From NCBI GenBank assembly GCA_964588665.1, contig CAZPQQ010000022.1:1-45747 (forward strand): DNA of 45,747 bases, in the 5' to 3' direction. The DNA comes from UBA2160 sp964588665 (lineage in GTDB: Bacteria; Chloroflexota; Dehalococcoidia; Lucifugimonadales; UBA1123). The position numbers were made by a program, and so were the translations under genes. Positions 1-8,577 of this stretch are shown piece by piece (positions within the stretch are counted from its first letter, which is position 1; each line of letters opens with the position of its first letter). The notes below the pieces were generated by a model, which was not told the DNA's origin, ran no database searches, and saw only the letters and a list, made by a program, of their open reading frames with translations.

Positions 1-1115
1 GGCATGACAACATGCACGTAGCCGTCTTTGGCGAGGGGGCGGATTACGCCTGGGGATGAGGGGGTGGTTGTCTCCAGGGCGATCTCGCCGGAGCCCAGCA
101 CGTCCAGGACCTCGGTCAGGTACTTGCTGTTGAAGGCGATCTTCGATTCCGGGCCTTCGACGGCCGCTTCGATCTCGCCCTCGTTGTCGCCGAGCTCTTC
201 CGCTCGGGAGCTGATGGTGAGATTGCCGCCCGCGCCGTTTTCGGAGGGGCTGCTGCTGATGCGTACGATGCCGCTGCCGTCTCGGGCGAATATCGAGGCG
301 GTGCGCGTGGCGCTCAGGAACGACGCCTGGTCCACGACGGCTCGGGTGTCGAACGAATCCGGGATTAGCTGCGAGTAGTTGGGGAACGTGCCCTGCACGA
401 GTTGGGAGACGATCTCGACGTTTTCCAGCCGGAACAACGCCTGGCTCTTCGAGGGAGTGACGGTGAATTCGATAGTCGCGTCCTGGCTGCCGATGAGGCG
501 GTTGACTTCTAGGAAGGTCCTGGCCGGCATGAGGAAGCTGATGTCTTCGGATATCGGTTCGAGCAGTTTGCCCTCGAATACGGCGAGGCGGAAGCCGTCG
601 GCGGCGGCGAATTTGAAATCTTCGCCTGTGATCTCGACTTTGACGCCGGTCAGCACGGGGCGGGAGTCTTCGGTGGCGGCGGCAAAGGCGACGTGAGTGA
701 TGGCGTCCTTGAGGACCGCGGCGGAAATCTTGCCGATTATGCCGGTGTCGACGGTGGGGATGGGCGGAAAGTCGTCGGCATCCTGTCCGTTGATGTGAGC
801 TTTGAAGCTGGTGCAGGTTAGCTCCAGGCCCAACGGCTGCTGGATTAAGGCGATGTCGATTGGTTTCTGCGGCAGCGAGTTGACGAATTCCGTCAGCAGC
901 CGAGCGGGAATTGTGATCGCTCCCTCTTCGTCCACCTGACCGGGGACCCATGTGCTGATGGCGATCTCCAGATTGGTGGCTGCCAGTTTGAGTCGATGGT
1001 TGTCAGTGGATAGGTGAACGTTCTGAGTGATGGGCAGAGGCGTCCGCGTGGCGACCGCGCGCTGCACGACGGACAAGCCCTGGCTCAGATTTTCTTGCAG
1101 GCAAGAAAGGCGCAT
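1..1115 (-). CDS. dnaN: DNA polymerase III beta subunit (sliding clamp), C-terminus cut by window edge
   Basis: Ring-shaped processivity clamp that tethers the replicative polymerase to DNA. Reading the complement from the ATG at 1115 gives MRLSCLQENLSQGLSVVQRA, the usual start of a beta clamp, followed by about 370 residues colinear with the family. It contains the typical stretches ending in FPNY..LIP and ALFRLEN. The final readable residues YVHVVMP are the canonical C-terminal clamp motif, so only a few codons lie outside the window. A GGGGAG ribosome-binding site sits 4-5 nt before the ATG, and a strong sigma-70 promoter lies upstream. No dnaA or oriC is visible next to it. Confidence 0.96.
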   Translation of the reverse strand, partial: MRLSCLQENLSQGLSVVQRAVATRTPLPITQNVHLSTDNHRLKLAATNLEIAISTWVPGQVDEEGAITIPARLLTEFVNSLPQKPIDIALIQQPLGLELTCTSFKAHINGQDADDFPPIPTVDTGIIGKISAAVLKDAITHVAFAAATEDSRPVLTGVKVEITGEDFKFAAADGFRLAVFEGKLLEPISEDISFLMPARTFLEVNRLIGSQDATIEFTVTPSKSQALFRLENVEIVSQLVQGTFPNYSQLIPDSFDTRAVVDQASFLSATRTASIFARDGSGIVRISSSPSENGAGGNLTISSRAEELGDNEGEIEAAVEGPESKIAFNSKYLTEVLDVLGSGEIALETTTPSSPGVIRPLAKDGYVHVVM

Positions 1116-1142
1116 TGTACTCCCCCCAGTTTAGTCTAGGGT

Positions 1143-1171
1143 AGTATAGATTCTCACGACAGAGGCGTCAA
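1143..1171 (-). promoter_or_regulatory. sigma-70 promoter of dnaN
   Basis: On the minus strand a TTGACG -35 box (1166-1171) is followed after exactly 17 nt by a TATACT -10 box (1143-1148). It lies 28 nt before the dnaN start codon, which fits a short leader carrying the GGGGAG ribosome-binding site. Confidence 0.75.
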
Positions 1172-1238
1172 CGCATACATACATCATTTAGCGCTTTGCG
1201 TGTCGCCAAACCCCTGCATGTTGGTGACTTGCGCCTGA

Positions 1239-1953
1239 TCAGTTCGCGGCGGTCACGATTCCTTCGACCTCCAACTCCAACGATATCTCGTCTGCCACGC
1301 TCACGATGAAGAACAATCGGGGCTTGGTCATCCCGAACTGGTCGAACGTGATGACCGTGCTGGCGTCAGCCGAGACCCGGTCGGCGGAGAATTGGGCCGT
1401 GACGTCGAACACGACCGGACTCGTGACGCCGTGCATGGTCATGTCGCCCAGCATCCTGAACGTAGCCGTCGCGGCGCGATTCGTCGCTCTTGAGGGTCGT
1501 GAGGTCGATGGTGAGTTCGGACTCCCCTGGTCGTACCGTTCCGTCCGGATCGAACGCGATCGAGCCCGAAACGTCTGGTGTTTCGCCTATCGCATCGTTG
1601 GGGAGGTTTCGGCGCGCGAGTTGCTCGGCGACCCTGTATCGGGCGATTCCGCCGGTTATCGTAAGCGACATCGCTCCAGTGTCGTTCACCTGCTTTGAAG
1701 GCGGCACAGGCGTGGGCGTGGGCGTGGGCGTCGGTGTGGACTGAACTGTGAGACTGTCAAGGGCGGGAGCCGACGCGGCGGTAGGGATCTCGACGATCGG
1801 AGAAGGCCGCGTGTCACGCGTCAAGTCATCGTCGGAGGCGCCGCCGCACGCGAGCAAGGCGACCGCCGTGAGCACCGAGGCGCCCAAAGCGACTATCAGA
1901 TGAACCGGACTTTTGCTCGACCGCGTACGTGAGATCAGATTGCCGCCTACCAT
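1239..1953 (-). pseudogene. YceI-family lipoprotein gene broken by an internal deletion/frameshift
   Basis: YceI proteins are periplasmic lipocalin-like proteins that bind isoprenoid-type lipids. The N-terminal part reads from the ATG at 1953: a lipoprotein signal ending ALLACGG (lipobox), a Thr/Pro-rich spacer, then YceI sequence ending LTTLKSDESRRDGYV near 1460. The C-terminal part, LGDMTMHGVTSPVVFDVTA to EGIVTAAN, continues in another frame and stops at 1239. Family members have about 30-40 more residues between SRRD and the LTMHGVT motif, so an internal segment appears lost together with the frame. Either a pseudogene or an assembly error. An in-frame start at 1983 is less likely because a terminator for the upstream gene lies between 1961 and 1992. 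Confidence 0.7.
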
Positions 1954-1960
1954 AGAAATG

Positions 1961-1992
1961 AAAAAGGCGTCCCCGCCGGACACGGGAACGCC
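1961..1992 (-). terminator. Rho-independent terminator of the cupredoxin gene
   Basis: Minus-strand hairpin with a 10-bp stem (1983-1992 with 1966-1975, one G-T wobble), a 7-nt loop and a run of five T at 1961-1965. It lies 26 nt after the cupredoxin stop codon. Confidence 0.8.
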
Positions 1993-2017
1993 CAGTTATC
2001 CGTTACAACGACTCAGG

Positions 2018-2485
2018 TCAGTTGATGGTTATGGTTCCCACCATGCCGAGTGCTTCGTGAGGTATGCAGATTAATTCGTAGGAGCCTGCCGCGTCGAACG
2101 TAAAGCTGAAATCGACTGTCTCGCCGCCGTTCACCTCTACGTCGATTCCCAGATCGTCCACCGTAAAGGTATGGAACGTCGCGTCGCCGACAAATTTGAA
2201 GTCCACGGTTGTGCCTGCGCTGTACGTGAAGTCCACGGGGTCGAAAACGAACGGGCCTCGTCCGCCGGCGTCGAGCAGGCTAACAGTCACTGCAGTCCCG
2301 CCCGTCGCAGGCGCCGCCGCTGGCGCCGCGGCAGGCGCAGGAGCCGTCGCTGGCGCGGATGCAGGAGCGGGCGGTGAAGCGGGTTGAACCGGTGTTGCTG
2401 TCGGGTCTTCGCTGTCGCCGCCGCCGCAGGCCGCGAGCGCAACGAGCACGACGCCGAGCATCAAAACGAACGTAACTGACCTCAT
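2018..2485 (-). CDS. Plastocyanin-like cupredoxin lipoprotein
   Basis: Predicted exported, lipid-anchored blue-copper electron carrier of 155 aa. The signal segment ends LVALAACGGG (lipobox). It is followed by an Ala/Pro-rich linker of about 50 residues and a C-terminal cupredoxin domain. The type-1 copper ligands are all visible: His in HTFTV, then the C-x2-H-x4-M loop CIPHEALGM, ending GTITIN. The start is the ATG at 2485, because an AAGGAG ribosome-binding site lies about 10 nt upstream. A GTG 8 codons earlier would place that site inside the gene. Divergent from lexA. It could pass electrons to the respiratory chain encoded later in the window, but this is inference. The small size argues against a multicopper oxidase. 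Confidence 0.88.
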   Translation of the reverse strand: MRSVTFVLMLGVVLVALAACGGGDSEDPTATPVQPASPPAPASAPATAPAPAAAPAAAPATGGTAVTVSLLDAGGRGPFVFDPVDFTYSAGTTVDFKFVGDATFHTFTVDDLGIDVEVNGGETVDFSFTFDAAGSYELICIPHEALGMVGTITIN

Positions 2486-2906
2486 CAACGGTTTTCTCCT
2501 TGGGTTCACTTAGGGGATGGTTTTCAATGACGTATGCGGGGTCGCTTGAGCCGCCCAACATCCTAGCACCTGGGAAAATGCTCCGTCAATCAGCCGGACG
2601 CACGCGATCGACGCTCTCCCGACCGCCGAATCCGCGTAGCCGACGAGACGCACGGGTCGTCGATTGGAGGCTGTGATCTCCCGGTATGGCCAGCGGGGTC
2701 GTGTCTCCTCCGGGCGAATTGCGGCGCCGTCTCCGCGCTTCCGAGATCGGCCCGCCTTTTGCCGATCAAAACGGCTCGCAAAGCTTATTCGACTTGTTGT
2801 GTTTGACACGACCCGAACAGACGACCTGAAATGCCTTGACACAGCACATATGGTCTGATATCTTTCAGCAAAGACCAACAGAACATTAGTGCGTTAGGAA
2901 TGTGCC
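2486..2906. other. Divergent intergenic region between cupredoxin and lexA genes
   Basis: About 420 bp with no convincing gene; the ORFs here lack family features and good ribosome-binding sites. It holds the lexA promoter at its right end. A possible second TTGACA sits at 2803-2808, upstream of the main one. Confidence 0.6.
2814..2864 (+). promoter_or_regulatory. lexA promoter with a weak SOS-box-like site
   Basis: TTGACA (2836-2841), a 17-nt spacer and TATCTT (2859-2864) make a good sigma-70 promoter 42 nt before the lexA ATG. Just upstream, CGAACAGACGACCT (2814-2827) matches 11 of 14 positions of the Gram-positive LexA consensus CGAACRNRYGTTYC, with mismatches in the right half. The promoter is well supported; the operator is tentative. 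Confidence 0.6.
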
Positions 2907-3551
2907 ATGAACCGACCTCTTTCAGTTCGCCAGGAACAGATCCTTCAATACATCCGCGACTTCATGGACGAGCGCAGATACCCGCCAACCGTTCGGGACA
3001 TTCAAGGCGGGTGCAACATCAGCTCGACTTCGGTTGTGGACTACAATCTCCACAAGCTGAAGGATCGAGGCTACCTGAGAAGGGAACGCGAGGTGTCGCG
3101 GGGCATCGAGCTTGTCGGTGAAGGGTTGCGTGGATCTCGTGCGGACATGATCTCGATTCCGATCATGGGCAACATCGCCGCTGGCGAGCTCATGCACGTA
3201 CCGGATGCCGCCGGAAGTGCGGACGACGCCTACGATTCGATTGATTTGCCGCCGTCGATGGCCGGCGTCGGCCCCGATGTTTTCGCCCTTCGCGTCAAAG
3301 GAACGTCGATGATCGACGCCTTGGTGGCGGACGGGGATCTCGTCCTCATGCAACCGGCTTCTGAGGCGAAAAACGGCGACATGGTGGCCGCCTGGGTGAA
3401 CAGCCAAGAGTCGACAACGCTCAAGCGTTTCTTCCTTGAGGGAGATATGGTTCGACTCCAACCTGAGAACGAAGCCATGGAAGCCATCGTGGTGCCAGCA
3501 AAAGACGTCTCAGTCCGCGGCCGCGTGGTTGGCGTCATCAGGACCATCTAG
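2907..3551 (+). CDS. lexA: LexA SOS repressor / S24 autopeptidase
   Basis: Represses DNA-damage genes and self-cleaves when stimulated by RecA filaments. 214 aa. The N-terminal winged helix spans about residues 1-70 and includes YPPTVRDI and ISSTSVVDYNLHKLKDRGYL. A linker follows, with the Ala-Gly cleavage site at A92-G93 in IAAGEL. The C-terminal S24 domain has the nucleophile Ser134 in GTSMIDALVADGD and the general base Lys173 in TTLKRFF. All parts needed for autocleavage are present. The ATG at 2907 has an AGGAA site upstream. Length and layout are normal for LexA. Confidence 0.97.
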   Translation: MNRPLSVRQEQILQYIRDFMDERRYPPTVRDIQGGCNISSTSVVDYNLHKLKDRGYLRREREVSRGIELVGEGLRGSRADMISIPIMGNIAAGELMHVPDAAGSADDAYDSIDLPPSMAGVGPDVFALRVKGTSMIDALVADGDLVLMQPASEAKNGDMVAAWVNSQESTTLKRFFLEGDMVRLQPENEAMEAIVVPAKDVSVRGRVVGVIRTI

Positions 3552-3825
3552 CGAGACGGCTGTCGACTCGTTCGACCGCGAGCCTCTCAGCGACACTGCC
3601 GTCGCCCACGGTGCACTTACCGATATGTCGAATCTCGGCCGAATCGGTTCACGCCTCGGCCGACCGTGGCGTCGGTGTCAGCCTTGTGCACTCTTCATTG
3701 AATTCCGTCGCTTTGGCCGTCCGCCTCCTTATCACATCTGTTTACACCCCGCACGCTGTTGACCAAACCAATGACAGGCGCCGACTGCCAAGTCAGGTGG
3801 CGCGGCGCTTCCGGTGCAGCTCCTT

Positions 3826-4263
3826 TCACAGCTTCGAATCAGCCCGTTTCAGACGCGAGTTTCGCGTGAGCACGAATCGACCCGCGTCTGCCCCTGACCA
3901 CAGCGTCGTTATTGCTGGCCATTCTTGCGCGCCGAGGCGCCGTGACGAATCGCCCTCCACCCGACTCAATCTCAGGTCGGTCTGGCCCGCATCCTCGATC
4001 AGATGTATGGCGCCCATACTCGTACCTGTATCGCGTCTTGCGGACCATGGCCCGTCGTGTTGCGCGGCTGCGGTCCAATCGTTTTGTCCGCCCGGGGAAT
4101 CGTCTGTGACCGGATCGACCCAGCCGGCGCCTGCCGTACCGGTGCTCGCAAACGCTTCAGCGGTCCCGCCGCACCCTCCGAGCATCAACCAAAGGCTGAC
4201 CGTCAAGAGGACCAGTGCGACCACGGCGAGTGGAGCTCTTAGATGCTGAATCCTGTAGAGCAC
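3826..4263 (-). CDS. Putative small lipoprotein of unknown function
   Basis: The best-supported start is the GTG at 4263, because a perfect AGGAGG ribosome-binding site lies about 10 nt upstream. The product has about 145 aa. It begins LYRIQHLR, followed by a strongly hydrophobic segment ending LWLMLGGCGG, a credible lipoprotein signal peptide with lipobox. The rest is hydrophilic, with no recognised domain and an unusual residue mix towards the C-terminus. It could therefore be a degraded or frameshifted lipoprotein whose N-terminus is still intact. The signal peptide and ribosome-binding site are what I see; coding beyond residue 80 is uncertain. Confidence 0.4.
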   Translation of the reverse strand: MLYRIQHLRAPLAVVALVLLTVSLWLMLGGCGGTAEAFASTGTAGAGWVDPVTDDSPGGQNDWTAAAQHDGPWSARRDTGTSMGAIHLIEDAGQTDLRLSRVEGDSSRRLGAQEWPAITTLWSGADAGRFVLTRNSRLKRADSKL

Positions 4264-5219
4264 CTTCTTGCTTCCTCCTGGACGGCGCACTCATCCGTTG
4301 TGCGGTCGACCGCGCAGAATCGGTTCGTAATCTTCTTAGGACGGTCCGTCGCTTACGGATCACGCCGCTTCCCCTGCCGCGTCGTTGTCATCCGCTCGGA
4401 CCGCTATCGCGACAGTCGTGAAATTGCGCGACGCGCCGAAGTCGGACATTGGATTCGTTCACTGAATTAGCTACTGTATTGCATAACCGTTGGCATAGAA
4501 GTGATCTGACACAATGTCTTAGATCATTCTCCGGCTGTTGACAACGCCGCCCCACACGTGCTGTCTGTCAGGCATCATGGGAAGATCCCCAGTCGATGTA
4601 ACGCCCCACGACTTCTATTTGAACCACCTTATGCTATGTACTAAACTTATTTTGATAACTATTTTACACTTTGTCTAAGATTACACGTCCTGTGCCGCTG
4701 TGCATCGGTATCGAATCCAAGGCACGCGGCCGCCTCGCAGCTTGGTTGCGGCCATGCGGGATCAGAAGTGAATTCCGCCGTGTTCGGCGCACGAGTTAGT
4801 GCGCAGGTTTCGGCGCCGTCCGAACTCAGAACCGCGAAATCCGATCTCTGGTCGCCACCGACCCGGTTTGACGCGCAACGGACAACGGAACGATCGTGGA
4901 AGCGACGTGCTGGCGTCACGTGATGGTTGCACAGGGTCGCCCTGAAGGCCGAGCCCACCATGCAATTGGTGCTCTGGCCATTCAGCGCCAAGCCTAGTTT
5001 TCATGCTTTGATACGGAGGTGGCAACCGCCATGTGTCATTCTGAATCCGTACGCTAAAGGCGGAAGAAACCTCGTCGACTTCCACACGCGGTCGCCTGCG
5101 GAGCCGCAGATACTTCTCCTTCTGCGGAAGGATCAGCATGGCGAACTGCCTTGAGCACTTCTATCCAGTTGATGACCAGTAAACTTGACAGTCATCTGGA
5201 TGATCGGTAGCCTGTTGTT
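4264..5219. other. Gene-poor stretch of about 1 kb upstream of csoR
   Basis: No convincing protein or RNA gene. Positions about 4480-4680 are clearly more AT-rich than the flanks and include a block around 4625-4680. No clear DnaA boxes (TTATCCACA) were found. The right half contains a repeat fragment at 5034-5049 that recurs at 41464-41479. Overlapping ORFs in this stretch are Arg/Ser/Pro-rich and look like chance. Confidence 0.5.
5034..5049 (+). repeat. Dispersed repeat fragment TGTCATTCTGAATCCG, copy 1
   Basis: These 16 bases recur exactly at 41464-41479. Both copies are followed, at different distances, by a GAAGAA-starting segment (here from 5063). The pattern resembles the intergenic element GTCATTCTGA...GAAGAATCT seen in many bacterial genomes. 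That comparison is from memory. Confidence 0.5.
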
Positions 5220-5240
5220 AAACCCCCTCCCAGGGGGTAT
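5185..5240 (+). promoter_or_regulatory. csoR-copA promoter and CsoR-like operator
   Basis: TTGACA (5185-5190), a 17-nt spacer and TAGCCT (5208-5213) form a plausible promoter. Immediately downstream lies the G/C-tract palindrome ACCCCCT-CCC-AGGGGGT (5222-5238). This is the type of G-tract dyad bound by copper-sensing CsoR repressors. Its place just after the -10 box and 33 nt before the csoR ATG fits repression by blocking transcription, relieved by Cu(I). Confidence 0.75.
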
Positions 5241-5271
5241 GGGTAATAATCTGACGAGGGTGGCCGAAACC

Positions 5272-5574
5272 ATGGCGACGGCAAATCATGTCCACGAGCA
5301 CGAACAACTGCCGGAGGCGAAGAAGGACGCTCTCAAGCGTCTCAACTACATCGACGGCCACCTCAACGGGGTTCGCCGAATGGTGGAGGACGACAAATAC
5401 TGCGTCGACATCCTCAAGCAAACTTTTGCCGTTCGTCGGGCGATTCAGAAACTGGAGTCGGTGCTGCTGGAAGGCCACCTGCACTCGTGTGTCATCGACG
5501 GGGTCAGGGACGGACGCGAAGACCAGGTGTTGGACGAGCTCCTCGAGCTGTTTTCTCTGTCAGATAAGAGGTAG
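5272..5574 (+). CDS. csoR: CsoR-family copper-sensing repressor
   Basis: All-helical dimeric/tetrameric repressor that leaves DNA when it binds Cu(I). 100 aa counted from the ATG at 5272. In-frame codons further upstream run through the promoter and operator and so cannot be the start. The family core KRLNYIDGHLNGVRRMVE begins near residue 22. The Cu(I) ligands are all present: Cys44, His69 and Cys73, with the 25- and 4-residue spacing of M. tuberculosis CsoR (C36, H61, C65). It lies 3 nt before copA, clearly in one operon. Confidence 0.93.
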   Translation: MATANHVHEHEQLPEAKKDALKRLNYIDGHLNGVRRMVEDDKYCVDILKQTFAVRRAIQKLESVLLEGHLHSCVIDGVRDGREDQVLDELLELFSLSDKR

Positions 5575-5577
5575 GAA

Positions 5578-8055
5578 ATGGTTGTACAGACAAGAGAGCA
5601 GATGACTTTCCCCGTCAAAGGGATGACTTGCGCCGCCTGCGTGAGTCACGTTACCAACGCGTTAGTGAAAGTTCCGGGCGTCGATCAGGTCAATGTGAAC
5701 CTGGCGACTGAGAAGGCGACGGTCACGTTGGCGGATGAGAGCCCGGAGTTGGGGGATCTGGTGTACGCGCTCGAGGACGCGGGCTACGGATTGCGCACCG
5801 AAAAGGTGACCCTGGGTATCGGCGGCATTACGTCGGCGTCCTCCGTTGGAAGCATTGAGAACGCGCTCCGCGCAGTTGACGGAGTGACCTCGGCAGGGAT
5901 CAACCTAGCCGCGGAACAGGCGACCATCGAGTACGTACCCGGCATGGCCGGAATATCGGATCTTCGGCATGCCGTAGAAGACTCCGGGTACGCGGTCTCG
6001 TCGGTCGTCGGCAACGACGATGACGCAGCCACCCCCAAAGACATCTCCGTTCTGCGCACCAAGTTCATCGTGAGCCTTGTGGTCGCGGGAATCATTATGG
6101 CTCTGATGGCCATCCCCGGGGCCGGGGACTGGTTCCCCTTCAAGATGGATTACTTATTGCTGGCGTTGGCCTCCCCGGTTCAGGTGTGGGCCGCGCGACA
6201 GTTCTACGCCAGTGCATGGGGCGCCTTGAAGCACGCCACGTCCAATATGAACACGCTGATCGCCATGGGCACTTCGGCTACCTTCCTGTACAGCGCGGTC
6301 GTCACCTTGATCGGCGATTCGTCGTTCTTCGACGGGCAGGTCAACGAAACCTATTTCGACACGTCGACGGCAATTATCGGTCTGGTGCTCCTTGGCAGGT
6401 TCTTCGAAGCAAGGGCAAAGAGTCGGGCCTCCAACGCGATCAAAGCGCTGATGGGACTTCAACCCAAAACCGCCCGAGTGTCCCGAGACGGCGAGTTCGT
6501 CGACATCCCGATCGACGACCTTGTGGCTGGCGATGTCGTCCTGGTTCGGCCCGGCGAGAAGATCCCCGTGGACGGCGAGCTGGTCGACGGAGTGTCGGCC
6601 GTGGACGAGTCGATGCTCACTGGTGAAAGCGCTCTGGTCGACAAAGAGGTCGGCAGCGAAGTGTACGGAGCGACCATAAACGCCACCGGCAGCTTCACAT
6701 TCCGCGCCACCAAGGTCGGACGCCAGACCATGCTGTCCAACATCATCCGTTTGGTGGAGGAGGCCCAGGGCTCGAAAGCGCCTATCCAGCGGCTGGCCGA
6801 CATGATCTCTTCTTACTTCGTCCCCGCCGTGATCGGGGCCGCGGCGGTCGTCTTCATGATATGGCTGGTGCTCGGCCCGACCCCCAGCTACGTGACCGCC
6901 ATTCTGACGTCGGTCGCGGTGTTGATCATCGCCTGCCCCTGCGCCATGGGCCTCGCGACTCCCACGGCCATCATGGTCGGGACCGGCAAGGGCGCCGAAA
7001 ACGGGATTCTCATACGAAGCGCCGAAGCCTTGGAGCGCGCGCACAAGACACAAGTGGTGGTGCTGGACAAGACGGGCACGCTGACGAAAGGCGCCCCTTC
7101 TGTTACCGACATACACGCTCCGGATTTCGACGACGACGAGCTGTTGCGACTGGCGGCCTCGGCCGAGCAAGGATCGGAGCACTCGTTGGGCGCCGCGATT
7201 GTGGCGGCCGCGCAGGAACGGGGACTCGTCCTCGAGAAGGTGGTGGAGTTCAACGCCCTCCCTGGAGCAGGCATAGTCGCTCGTGTGAACGGGTCGAGCC
7301 TCGCACTGGGCAACCTCACGCTCATGGAAAGTGAAGGGCTGCATCTCGAGGGCCTGGAGTCGGTTGCGGAGGAGTTGTCGACGCAGGGCAAGACGCCAAT
7401 GTACGTGGCGACCGACGGCCAGGTCCGCGGGATTATCGCCGTGGCCGACACGATCAAACCCGGCGCCGTCGACGTAGTGCGCTCGCTGAGATCGATGGGC
7501 GCCGAGGTCGTGATGCTGACTGGCGACAATGCCCGAACCGCACATGCAATCGCCCGGGAGATCGGGATCGACCGCGTGGTTGCCGAGGTGTTGCCCGCCG
7601 ACAAGGCCGAGCAGATCAAGGCGATCCAAAACGAGGGAAGGATCGTGGCCATGGTGGGCGACGGGATCAACGACGCCCCCGCCCTGGTCCAGGCTGACAT
7701 TGGGATCGCGATAGGCACCGGAACCGACGTGGCCATCGAAGCCGCGGACGTCACTCTGGTTGGAGGCGACTTGCGAGGCGTATCGACCGCCATCGGCCTG
7801 AGCAAGTCGACGATGCGCGTCATTCGTCAAAACCTGTTCTGGGCATTCGCCTACAACGTGGCGTTGATACCCATCGCCGCGGGCGTGCTCTACCCGGTGT
7901 TCTCGGGAGGCGGCGTGCCGTCGTCGCTTGAGCCGATCCTGGGAGAGTACGGCTTCCTGAACCCGATCCTCGCGGCAGGCGCCATGGCGATCAGTTCGGT
8001 CACGGTGGTGTCCAACTCCCTGCGATTGAAACGATTCAAGCCGAATGCGGTGTGA
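5578..8055 (+). CDS. copA: Copper-translocating P1B-type ATPase
   Basis: Exports Cu(I) across the inner membrane using ATP; 825 aa. The first heavy-metal-associated domain (residues about 8-75) has GMTCAAC with Cys18 and Cys21. A second HMA fold (about 77-145) has lost both cysteines (TSASS, Ser86 and Ser89). The membrane metal site is CPC at 453-455. Also present are TGES in the actuator domain, the phosphorylated Asp497 in DKTGTLT, SEHSLG in the nucleotide domain (the usual SEHPLG with Pro replaced), and GDGINDAPAL near 695. The ATG at 5578 has an AGGTAGGAA site. All catalytic motifs are intact, so it should be active, with one functional soluble metal-binding domain. Confidence 0.97.
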   Translation: MVVQTREQMTFPVKGMTCAACVSHVTNALVKVPGVDQVNVNLATEKATVTLADESPELGDLVYALEDAGYGLRTEKVTLGIGGITSASSVGSIENALRAVDGVTSAGINLAAEQATIEYVPGMAGISDLRHAVEDSGYAVSSVVGNDDDAATPKDISVLRTKFIVSLVVAGIIMALMAIPGAGDWFPFKMDYLLLALASPVQVWAARQFYASAWGALKHATSNMNTLIAMGTSATFLYSAVVTLIGDSSFFDGQVNETYFDTSTAIIGLVLLGRFFEARAKSRASNAIKALMGLQPKTARVSRDGEFVDIPIDDLVAGDVVLVRPGEKIPVDGELVDGVSAVDESMLTGESALVDKEVGSEVYGATINATGSFTFRATKVGRQTMLSNIIRLVEEAQGSKAPIQRLADMISSYFVPAVIGAAAVVFMIWLVLGPTPSYVTAILTSVAVLIIACPCAMGLATPTAIMVGTGKGAENGILIRSAEALERAHKTQVVVLDKTGTLTKGAPSVTDIHAPDFDDDELLRLAASAEQGSEHSLGAAIVAAAQERGLVLEKVVEFNALPGAGIVARVNGSSLALGNLTLMESEGLHLEGLESVAEELSTQGKTPMYVATDGQVRGIIAVADTIKPGAVDVVRSLRSMGAEVVMLTGDNARTAHAIAREIGIDRVVAEVLPADKAEQIKAIQNEGRIVAMVGDGINDAPALVQADIGIAIGTGTDVAIEAADVTLVGGDLRGVSTAIGLSKSTMRVIRQNLFWAFAYNVALIPIAAGVLYPVFSGGGVPSSLEPILGEYGFLNPILAAGAMAISSVTVVSNSLRLKRFKPNAV

Positions 8056-8153
8056 GGGCGGTGACGGTTGCCTGAAACCGAGACTGCCCTTAACCGTGTC
8101 AATGTTGTTTACGGAATTGGACGGCCCGTCGGGTCGTGAATTGGAGGAAGACC

Positions 8154-8357
8154 GTGAGATTGCCATTGTTCAATAGAGGTGGAGGAACCACCGCCAAGGA
8201 CCCCGTATGCGACATGGACGTCGACACCGGCAAGCCGGGCGGAGGATCCTACGACTACAACGGCGAGACGTATTACTTCTGCGGCAACGGATGCAACCGA
8301 GCGTTCCAGAAGGAGCCCGAGGCGTACCTCTCCGGCGAAAAGAAGATGGAGATGTAG
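8154..8357 (+). CDS. YHS-domain metal-binding small protein
   Basis: 67 aa, starting at the GTG preceded by GGAGGA with 5-6 nt spacing. The YHS domain is clear: DPVCDMDVD, then YNGETYYFCGNGCNRAF and FQKEPEAYL. The cysteines C-M, C-G and C-N are the putative metal ligands. YHS proteins next to copA are common and are thought to handle copper as small chaperones or sensors. Placement after csoR-copA (98 nt) supports this. A catalytic role is unlikely because no other domain is attached. Confidence 0.85.
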   Translation: MRLPLFNRGGGTTAKDPVCDMDVDTGKPGGGSYDYNGETYYFCGNGCNRAFQKEPEAYLSGEKKMEM

Positions 8358-8367
8358 CAGCCTCTGC

Positions 8368-8383
8368 GGCCCGGGCCCGGGCC
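8368..8383. repeat. 16-bp perfect GC palindrome after the copper operon
   Basis: GGCCCGGGCCCGGGCC is its own reverse complement and sits 10 nt after the YHS gene stop. It could fold as a short hairpin at the transcript end, but no T-run follows. Confidence 0.4.
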
Positions 8384-8577
8384 AGGCCCGAGAACAGATG
8401 CAGCCAATGTCGGCGAAATCCCGGAGGACCAGCAATCTCAAGCGGGTCACGGCCCTCCGAACACTCGACAGCACCTCCACGGTCTTGTAGCGTGCTTGCC
8501 GATCTCGAGAAACGCGGTGGTGACCGAAATGACGGTTCTCACCTGGCGACGCATGCGCTGAGCACACTGGAGTGAGA

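Noticed and set aside
3611..4249. Plus-strand ORF of 212 codons opposite the putative lipoprotein
   Set aside because: Ser/Arg/Pro-rich with no ribosome-binding site or domain; the minus strand has a better start and a signal peptide.
4480..4680. AT-rich stretch a few kb from dnaN as a possible replication origin
   Set aside because: No DnaA-box cluster (TTATCCACA or close variants) and no dnaA gene; AT content alone is not enough.
6154..8166. Long minus-strand ORF of about 670 codons opposite copA
   Set aside because: Lies entirely antisense to a fully motif-supported CopA; His/Arg/Gly-rich composition typical of an antisense shadow in GC-rich DNA.
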